This document shows positions 1 to 3,544 of a stretch of DNA of 6,747 nucleotides, piece after piece. Where the stretch lies: positions 1 to 6,747 of the forward strand of contig JAIRZW010000167.1 of NCBI GenBank assembly GCA_031267015.1, in the 5' to 3' direction. The DNA is from Heliobacteriaceae bacterium (GTDB lineage: Bacteria; Cyanobacteriota; Vampirovibrionia; Gastranaerophilales; Gastranaerophilaceae). Under the pieces are notes generated by a model. It worked only from the letters and a program-made list of their open reading frames with translations, was not told the DNA's origin and did no database searches. Made by a program: the position numbers and the translations under genes. The stretch's first letter is position 1. Each line of letters starts with the position of its first letter.

Positions 1-17
1 AAATGTAACCACAAGTG

Positions 18-46
18 ATTGTATAAGAAACTTTCGCATTTGTCAA
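18..46 (-). promoter_or_regulatory. Leftward sigma-70-type promoter firing out of the window
   Basis: On the minus strand TTGACA (41-46) is followed by a 17-nt spacer and TACAAT (18-23). This is a perfect -35, the ideal spacing and a 5/6 -10. Transcription would start near position 11 and run left, so it should serve a gene just outside the window, divergent from the regulator at 68. The 10-mer CTATTGACAA around the -35 recurs exactly at the promoter of the His-tailed gene (1414-1423, same strand). No iron-box-like dyad is visible here. Confidence 0.6.
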
Positions 47-52
47 TAGTTA

Positions 53-61
53 TGATATAAT
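53..61 (+). promoter_or_regulatory. Extended -10 promoter of the DtxR-family gene, likely leaderless
   Basis: TGATATAAT is a perfect TATAAT (56-61) with the TG of an extended -10. Only six bases (62-67) separate it from the ATG at 68, so the expected transcription start falls on the start codon. No good -35 is present at 16-18 nt upstream, which is tolerable for an extended -10. No Shine-Dalgarno precedes the ATG. Confidence 0.6.
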
Positions 62-67
62 TGCAAT

Positions 68-466
68 ATGGAAAAGTTATCGGTCAGTCTTGAAGATTAC
101 ATTGAGGAAATCTACAACCAGGTGCTAAAAAGCGGCTCTGCAAAGGTTACGGAGATTTCCAAAGCAATGAACGTGCGCAAAGCCTCGGTTACGGGCGCGT
201 TGAATTCGCTTGCAGAAAAAAACCTTATTAACTATGCGCCTTATGCGCCGATTACCCTGACAGCAGAAGGTGAAAAAATCGCAGGACAAATCCGCAAAAA
301 ACACGAAGCAATCGCCGAATTTTTTGTAACTGTTTTGGACACGCCCGAGGACGAAGCGCTTGAAACCGCCTGCAAAATGGAACACATTGTGTCCGACAGG
401 ATGTTTGAGAATATAGTTAAGCTGACCGAGTTAGCAAAAAAAAATCCTCATTTGAGGATTGTGTAG
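68..466 (+). CDS. DtxR/MntR-family metal-dependent transcriptional regulator (short form)
   Basis: This is a 132-aa regulator that should bind DNA when loaded with Fe(II) or Mn(II). The N-terminal winged helix spans about residues 5-66 and opens with SLEDYIEEIY, very close to the start of B. subtilis MntR. The HTH is near 26-53. The dimerisation and metal-binding domain follows at about 70-125. Candidate ligands are D10, E13, H79, C102, E105 and H106. D10 and E13 match MntR, whereas CxxEH with Cys at 102 matches DtxR/IdeR. The protein ends where MntR does, so the SH3-like C-terminal domain of DtxR/IdeR is absent. The start fits the family and lies 6 nt after an extended -10. The gene converges on a His-tailed membrane protein whose promoter carries an iron-box-like dyad, its probable target. 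The family call is firm; the metal specificity is open. Confidence 0.9.
   Translation: MEKLSVSLEDYIEEIYNQVLKSGSAKVTEISKAMNVRKASVTGALNSLAEKNLINYAPYAPITLTAEGEKIAGQIRKKHEAIAEFFVTVLDTPEDEALETACKMEHIVSDRMFENIVKLTELAKKNPHLRIV
436..460 (-). terminator. Intrinsic terminator of the His-tailed gene, inside the regulator CDS
   Basis: AATCCTCA (443-450) and TGAGGATT (453-460) form a perfect 8-bp inverted repeat. On the minus strand it is followed by nine T residues (436-444), the classical layout. It lies about 20 nt past the stop of the 480-1373 gene and is encoded within the last codons of the convergent regulator gene. On the plus strand the hairpin has no T tract after it, so termination should be one-directional. 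Confidence 0.85.
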
Positions 467-479
467 ATAATATAAGCTT

Positions 480-1373
480 TTATTTATGGTTATGACATTG
501 ACGATTGTGATGATGGTGATTGTGACTGTGGTTATGGTGATTTCTGTAACCCGTACCTGCGCGGTAGCCGGAAACAAAATACATCAGCGGCAGCACCGGT
601 TCAATCCACTTGAATCCCGCAAAAACTCCGGCAGTTGCAATGTCGTCGCTGTGCAGTGCAATGTCTAAGGCCTCGGGCCTGCGCTCGGAATTCTTGTTTT
701 TGTCGCCGAACAGCGGATTAACGCACTTTTTGCCGATGTAATTAGCAATGTAGCTTCCGCCGATAATCCCAGTTGTTATTATACCACCGAGGATTGCGCC
801 GAGCTTTTTGCCCGAAGACGGCTTAATTGTTTTTGCTTTTACAAGCCCTTCATATGCGAACAGCGCAGCGCCTGCGCCGACGTTGCACAGGAAAATGTTC
901 GCAAGAAACTGATAAATCCCTTCTTTAACTTTGTTTGCATTTTGTTTTTTGTTACTGATGCCGGTAATTTTATCCGCTGCTATCCCGCCTGCAACCCCGC
1001 CGATTATGGGGATAAAGCCAAGCAGCGACAGCCTGCCTATTTCGCCGAAAATTTCTTTTGATGAGTGTCCCTCATCGTTGTGGAATTTCATGCCTGATTT
1101 TTCGATTTCTTTGAGCGAAAAGATTTTTGGCATGGCGTTGTGTGAGTGGTGCGCGCAATCAAGGAGTTTTCCATATTTGACAGCAGCCATAAGCGAGCCG
1201 ATAGTGGCTGCGGCAACGATTGTGTTGCGCAGCCAAGGGCGCTCGGGGTTTCTGTGGGTGTCAGCCGCTGCCAATGCGCCTCCTCCGACGATTAAAATAG
1301 CGGGAACTTTTTTATGTAATTTAGCCAATACTCCCGGCTGGTCTATGTAGTTTGCGATGGTAGATATTTTCAT
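480..1373 (-). CDS. Putative membrane protein with His-rich C-terminal tail, under a DtxR-type operator
   Basis: This is a 297-aa protein of no family I recognise. Hydrophobic, Gly/Ala-rich stretches suggest about five to six membrane segments near residues 23-38, 50-67, 115-133, 153-174, 190-213 and 247-270. Several are rich in small residues and some could be re-entrant or amphipathic. His clusters occur at 75-78 (HHSH, next to C73) and at H98/H103. The last 22 residues hold ten His (279, 280, 282, 284, 286-289, 294, 296) and C293, a likely metal-binding tail. No catalytic motif or known transporter signature is evident. The ATG is 12 nt after the predicted transcription start, with only an AGG as ribosome site. 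A DtxR-like box overlaps the promoter and a strong terminator follows the gene, so it is probably a monocistronic, metal-regulated unit. A role in metal uptake, sequestration or delivery is inferred. Confidence 0.8.
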   Translation of the reverse strand: MKISTIANYIDQPGVLAKLHKKVPAILIVGGGALAAADTHRNPERPWLRNTIVAAATIGSLMAAVKYGKLLDCAHHSHNAMPKIFSLKEIEKSGMKFHNDEGHSSKEIFGEIGRLSLLGFIPIIGGVAGGIAADKITGISNKKQNANKVKEGIYQFLANIFLCNVGAGAALFAYEGLVKAKTIKPSSGKKLGAILGGIITTGIIGGSYIANYIGKKCVNPLFGDKNKNSERRPEALDIALHSDDIATAGVFAGFKWIEPVLPLMYFVSGYRAGTGYRNHHNHSHNHHHHNRQCHNHK

Positions 1374-1374
1374 A

Positions 1375-1396
1375 ATTGTTAGCCTAGCCTAACAAT
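1375..1396 (-). promoter_or_regulatory. DtxR/IdeR-like iron-box operator
   Basis: This 22-bp dyad is symmetric except for one base pair repeated on each side of a CTAG centre. On the minus strand its core TTAGGCTAGGCTAAC (1392-1378) matches the first 15 bases of the IdeR/DtxR consensus TTAGGTTAGGCTAACCTAA at 14 positions. It spans the -10 (1392-1397), the predicted start site (about 1385) and the leader, ending 2 nt before the ATG. That position predicts repression by the metal-loaded regulator. The obvious candidate regulator is the product of 68-466. Confidence 0.75.
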
Positions 1397-1420
1397 ATAA
1401 TAAAAAAAACTTGTTGTCAA
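1392..1420 (-). promoter_or_regulatory. Promoter of the His-tailed membrane protein gene
   Basis: TTGACA (1415-1420, minus strand, 6/6) is followed by a 17-nt spacer containing a run of eight T, then TATTGT (1392-1397, 4/6). The weak -10 merges with the iron-box dyad. Transcription would start near 1385, giving a leader of about 12 nt. Confidence 0.65.
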
Positions 1421-1431
1421 TAGCTTTATTT

Positions 1432-2091
1432 TTATAACTCCAATTTTGCTATTTTCATGTCCAAAACGCCTTCTATATCAACGCTTGTCAGGATTGTTGA
1501 TATGAGTTCGTCAGGCTTAATATTCGGACGCATTTTTCCGAGCATGCCCAGAACCTTCGCGTCAGTGTGTTCTTCGATTAAGCGCGGCATGCCGGTTTTT
1601 TCCGGGCAGTCGTTCAAAATAACCCCGCGTACCGGAATCCCGGACACGACAGCGTGGTTTATGTTAATGATTACGTTGTCCACCGGCGTTTGGGCGGGCG
1701 CAGCCACGAATAAAACAGGCAGATTCAGACTTTTGGCCAAATCGTCTTCAAAAAAATCCTGCCCGAGCGGCGTCATAAGCCCGTTTGTACCTTCCACAAA
1801 AGTAAATTCGCATTCTTTGTAAATATCGCGGTAATCCCCGGAAATCTGCGAAAATTTGATTGCAATGCCTTCCTCGATTTGGGCAACAATCGGGTCTTTT
1901 TTGGTTTTAATAATGTAGCTTGCAAAAGCCTTAATCCGCGGGTCAATACGCCGGAAAATGTCCATGTCGTTGGCAGCGGGTTTGTAAACGCACGTTGTGT
2001 AGCCAAGGCTTTGCAGCGTGGCCGCCAGCCCCGCTGTTATAAAGGTTTTATGAGGATTTTTTTCGATTCCCGTGATGAATAGCCGCCGCAT
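1432..2091 (-). CDS. BioD-like (dethiobiotin synthetase-like, AAA_26) P-loop protein
   Basis: This 219-aa protein matches the length and layout of dethiobiotin synthetase (BioD), which makes dethiobiotin from DAPA, CO2 and ATP in biotin synthesis. The alignable elements are the N-terminal P-loop strand FITG (5-8), K15-T16, YKPAA with K37 at the position of the substrate Lys of E. coli BioD, VEGTNGLMTPL (99-109), PVLFVAAP and LND. The oddity is the phosphate-binding loop, GIEKNPHKT, where BioD has GTDTxVGKT. The Gly before the Lys is His14, and the Thr and acidic residues of the loop are changed. It may be a divergent BioD or a related AAA_26 protein, such as the N-terminal domain type found in some phosphate acetyltransferases. 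It lies 1 nt after the xerD stop with AAGGA five bases before its ATG, so it is translated from the xerD mRNA. No other biotin gene is visible. Confidence 0.7.
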   Translation of the reverse strand: MRRLFITGIEKNPHKTFITAGLAATLQSLGYTTCVYKPAANDMDIFRRIDPRIKAFASYIIKTKKDPIVAQIEEGIAIKFSQISGDYRDIYKECEFTFVEGTNGLMTPLGQDFFEDDLAKSLNLPVLFVAAPAQTPVDNVIININHAVVSGIPVRGVILNDCPEKTGMPRLIEEHTDAKVLGMLGKMRPNIKPDELISTILTSVDIEGVLDMKIAKLEL

Positions 2092-2092
2092 G

Positions 2093-2959
2093 TTATTCCT
2101 TATGAATAGCGAAGTAAACTTCTTTAAGTCGCTTTTTACTTACGTGTGTGTAAAGTTGTGTTGTTGAAACGTCGCTGTGCCCGAGGAGCTCCTGCACAAC
2201 CCGCAGGTCTGCGCCGTTTTCGAGCAGGTGTGTGGCAAAACTGTGGCGCAGTGTGTGCGGTGAAATATGTTTGTTAATTTTTTCACCCTGCTGCTTTATT
2301 AAAGTGTAGACTTCCTGACGGGTAACGGGCTTTCCGTGCGCGTTTATGAGAAGCTTTTTGGTTTCTGTGTTGAATTTATTCAGAGTATATTCGCGTTCGG
2401 GCAGATAGTCTTTAACCGCTTGTATTGCGGCGCTTCCGACCGGCACAATTCTTTCCTTGGAGCCTTTGCCGGTACAGCTCAGATATTTCCCTTTAATATC
2501 GACATCATGGACGTTAAGACTCACAAGCTCGGACACCCGTAAGCCGCAGCCGTAAAGCAGTTCCACGATTACGCGCGCATAATTATCAAGGTTTTGGTTC
2601 AAAATCGCTTCCATATCCTGAATTGACATGACTTTCGGCAGCCTGCGCGGGATTCGCGGCTGTTCAAGCGTCAGGGCAGGATTGACGGAGCACATTTCGT
2701 TCGCGCAAAGCCACTTGAAAAACCCGCGCAGCGACGCGATTTTGCGCATTACGCTTGTGGCGGAATAATTTTTTTCGCGCAGACTTCTGATATAAGAGTT
2801 CACATGATTTCTTGTAATTACATTTACCCCGGCATTTACCCCTCCGCAAAAATCGAGAAAATCTCCCAAATCGCGGCGGTACGCATCAAGGGTGTTCATT
2901 GCGAGCCCTTTTTCTATTTCAAGATAATCCAAATATTCCGATAATTCCTGTATGCTCAT
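2093..2959 (-). CDS. xerD: Site-specific tyrosine recombinase XerD
   Basis: This 288-aa protein has the usual XerC/XerD length. It has an N-terminal SAM-like core-binding domain (about 1-95, LDYLEIEKGLAMNTLDAYRRDL) and a C-terminal catalytic domain (about 105-280). All active-site residues are visible: R141 (GLRVSEL), K165 (GKGSKERIVP), H235 and R238 (PHTLRHSFATHLL), H261 (LLGHS) and the nucleophile Y270 (TTQLYTHV). The ending THVSKKRLKEVY resembles Gram-positive XerD more than XerC. The expected role is chromosome-dimer resolution at dif, though a single-Xer or integrase-like use cannot be excluded. The start matches the family and lies 6 nt after an extended -10 without a Shine-Dalgarno. 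The downstream BioD-like gene is coupled to it. The catalytic family is certain; D rather than C is likely. Confidence 0.92.
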   Translation of the reverse strand: MSIQELSEYLDYLEIEKGLAMNTLDAYRRDLGDFLDFCGGVNAGVNVITRNHVNSYIRSLREKNYSATSVMRKIASLRGFFKWLCANEMCSVNPALTLEQPRIPRRLPKVMSIQDMEAILNQNLDNYARVIVELLYGCGLRVSELVSLNVHDVDIKGKYLSCTGKGSKERIVPVGSAAIQAVKDYLPEREYTLNKFNTETKKLLINAHGKPVTRQEVYTLIKQQGEKINKHISPHTLRHSFATHLLENGADLRVVQELLGHSDVSTTQLYTHVSKKRLKEVYFAIHKE

Positions 2960-2965
2960 AAGTTA

Positions 2966-2974
2966 ATTATAGCA
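2966..2974 (-). promoter_or_regulatory. Extended -10 promoter of xerD, likely leaderless
   Basis: The minus strand reads TGCTATAAT, a perfect TATAAT (2966-2971) with an extended TG. Six bases then separate it from the ATG at 2959, the same spacing as at the DtxR-family gene. No Shine-Dalgarno is present. The -35 position (about 2989-2994) has no good hexamer and falls inside the 18-bp palindrome. Confidence 0.55.
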
Positions 2975-2975
2975 T

Positions 2976-3013
2976 AATATAACGAGCCAATTAGATAATT
3001 GGCTCGTTATATT
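2976..3013. repeat. Perfect 18-bp inverted repeat with 2-nt centre
   Basis: The arms 2976-2993 and 2996-3013 are exact reverse complements around GA (2994-2995), with the core CGAGCCAATTA. The left arm contains the stop codon of the 79-aa gene (2991-2993) and the right arm holds its last codons. On the minus strand the hairpin is followed by the xerD -10 and not by a T tract, so it is not a classical terminator. It could be a non-canonical terminator or mRNA 3'-end stabiliser, an operator over the xerD promoter, or a copy of a dispersed palindromic repeat. Confidence 0.8.
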
Positions 3014-3230
3014 TAATTAACTGAATGACTTTTAGGGGTTTGGAATTAATCGACAAATTTAGAATTTTTATTTTTCCGTAAATATATTTGACAACGCCTT
3101 CAACATCGTACATTTCAGGCAAATTAAACTCATTATCCATGGCTACAACCAAGATTTTAAGCAAAGTTTCTGTTTCGTCGAGCGTTTCTTTTATTTTATT
3201 AATTTTTTCTTTGTACTGTTCGTTATCCAT
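2991..3230 (-). CDS. Small hypothetical protein (79 aa)
   Basis: I do not recognise this 79-aa protein. Residues 1-33 are highly charged and probably helical (EQYKEKINKIKETLDETETLLKI), possibly a coiled coil. The rest is mixed, with a short segment (VVKYIYGKIKIL) and no Cys pairs, signal peptide or membrane helix. A promoter at 3263-3291 and a weak AGGTAG ribosome site about 8-11 nt before the ATG support expression. Codons are much richer in A and T than in xerD. The last codons and stop lie in an 18-bp perfect palindrome. It is divergent from the XRE-type regulator gene, with the two sharing one 55-nt intergenic region, so that regulator is its likely controller. A small partner or effector is possible, but nothing in the sequence fixes a function. 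Confidence 0.6.
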   Translation of the reverse strand: MDNEQYKEKINKIKETLDETETLLKILVVAMDNEFNLPEMYDVEGVVKYIYGKIKILNLSINSKPLKVIQLIKYNEPII

Positions 3231-3248
3231 GTAGTGTTCTACCTATGC

Positions 3249-3273
3249 AATGATTTATTTAGATTATATCATT
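3249..3273. promoter_or_regulatory. Imperfect dyad, candidate operator of the XRE-type regulator
   Basis: AATGATTTA (3249-3257) and TATATCATT (3265-3273) match as inverted repeats at 8 of 9 positions around a 7-nt spacer. A second ATCATT follows in tandem (3274-3279). In addition TATGCAA occurs at 3244-3250 and 3285-3291, 41 bp apart. The dyad covers the -10 of the 79-aa gene. Short AT-rich repeats like these can arise by chance. Confidence 0.3.
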
Positions 3274-3291
3274 ATCATTACACGTATGCAA
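3263..3291 (-). promoter_or_regulatory. Promoter of the 79-aa gene
   Basis: On the minus strand TTGCAT (3286-3291), a 17-nt spacer and TATAAT (3263-3268) lie in a promoter layout. TG one base before the -10 makes it extended. Transcription would start near 3256, giving a leader of about 26 nt. The -35 overlaps the start codon of the divergent XRE-type gene. Confidence 0.5.
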
Positions 3292-3537
3292 CAGAATGAT
3301 AAAGAATTGTTAAGAGAATTTGGAAATCACATCCAAGCACTGCGCAAAGCCAAAGGTCTGTCATTGAATAAATTTATATTTAATGAGGGTTTTATAGCTA
3401 CATCTACCCAAAGCCGCATTGAAAATGGTGTTGGTGATTTCAAATTTACAACACTCGTCAAACTGGCAAATTCTCTTGGGATTACTTTACCGGAATTGTT
3501 TGCAAATTTTGACTTTAAATACGAGCCTGATGATTAG
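3286..3537 (+). CDS. XRE/Cro-C1-type helix-turn-helix regulator
   Basis: This is an 83-aa DNA-binding protein made almost entirely of one HTH_3 domain (about residues 8-72). It shows IQALRKAKGLSLNKF, then TQSRIENGVGDFKFTTLVKLANSLGITLPELF, the usual five-helix pattern with the recognition helix near 38-46. I choose the ATG at 3286 over the in-frame ATG at 3250. The extra 12 residues (IYLDYIIIITR-like) come from promoter-type AT-rich sequence and do not belong to the fold. A TATCAT at 3273-3278 lies just upstream, so this mRNA may also be nearly leaderless; no Shine-Dalgarno is seen at either start. There is no second domain, so it probably acts as a local repressor of itself and the divergent 79-aa gene. 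It is AT-rich like that gene and unlike the flanking genes. Confidence 0.85.
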   Translation: MQQNDKELLREFGNHIQALRKAKGLSLNKFIFNEGFIATSTQSRIENGVGDFKFTTLVKLANSLGITLPELFANFDFKYEPDD

Positions 3538-3544
3538 AGATTAA

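Noticed and set aside
40..61. TTGTCA (40-45) as the -35 of the DtxR-family gene
   Set aside because: It is only 10 nt from the TATAAT. On the other strand the same bases form the perfect -35 of the leftward promoter.
469..484. Imperfect AAGCTT-centred palindrome as terminator of the DtxR-family gene
   Set aside because: It has no loop, two mismatches and no clear T tract; not convincing.
931..1350. Plus-strand open frame of 139 codons opposite the His-tailed gene
   Set aside because: It is the antisense shadow of the membrane protein gene, with no ribosome site or recognisable domain. The same holds for the other long frames opposite xerD, the BioD-like gene and the 955-aa gene.
2964..3000. 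Possible Xer dif site next to xerD (TATATTATG-like half-site on the minus strand)
   Set aside because: Only one half resembles the 3' arm of dif. The other half does not match the CGCATAA-type arm, and the dyad here has a 2-nt centre instead of dif's 6-bp central region. AT-rich chance match.
2976..3013. Classical rho-independent terminator of the 79-aa gene
   Set aside because: The stem is excellent but no run of T follows on the minus strand; a promoter -10 does.
3250..3285. Longer XRE-type protein starting at the ATG at 3250
   Set aside because: The added 12 residues are encoded by promoter-like AT-rich sequence, are outside the HTH fold and no ribosome site precedes this ATG.
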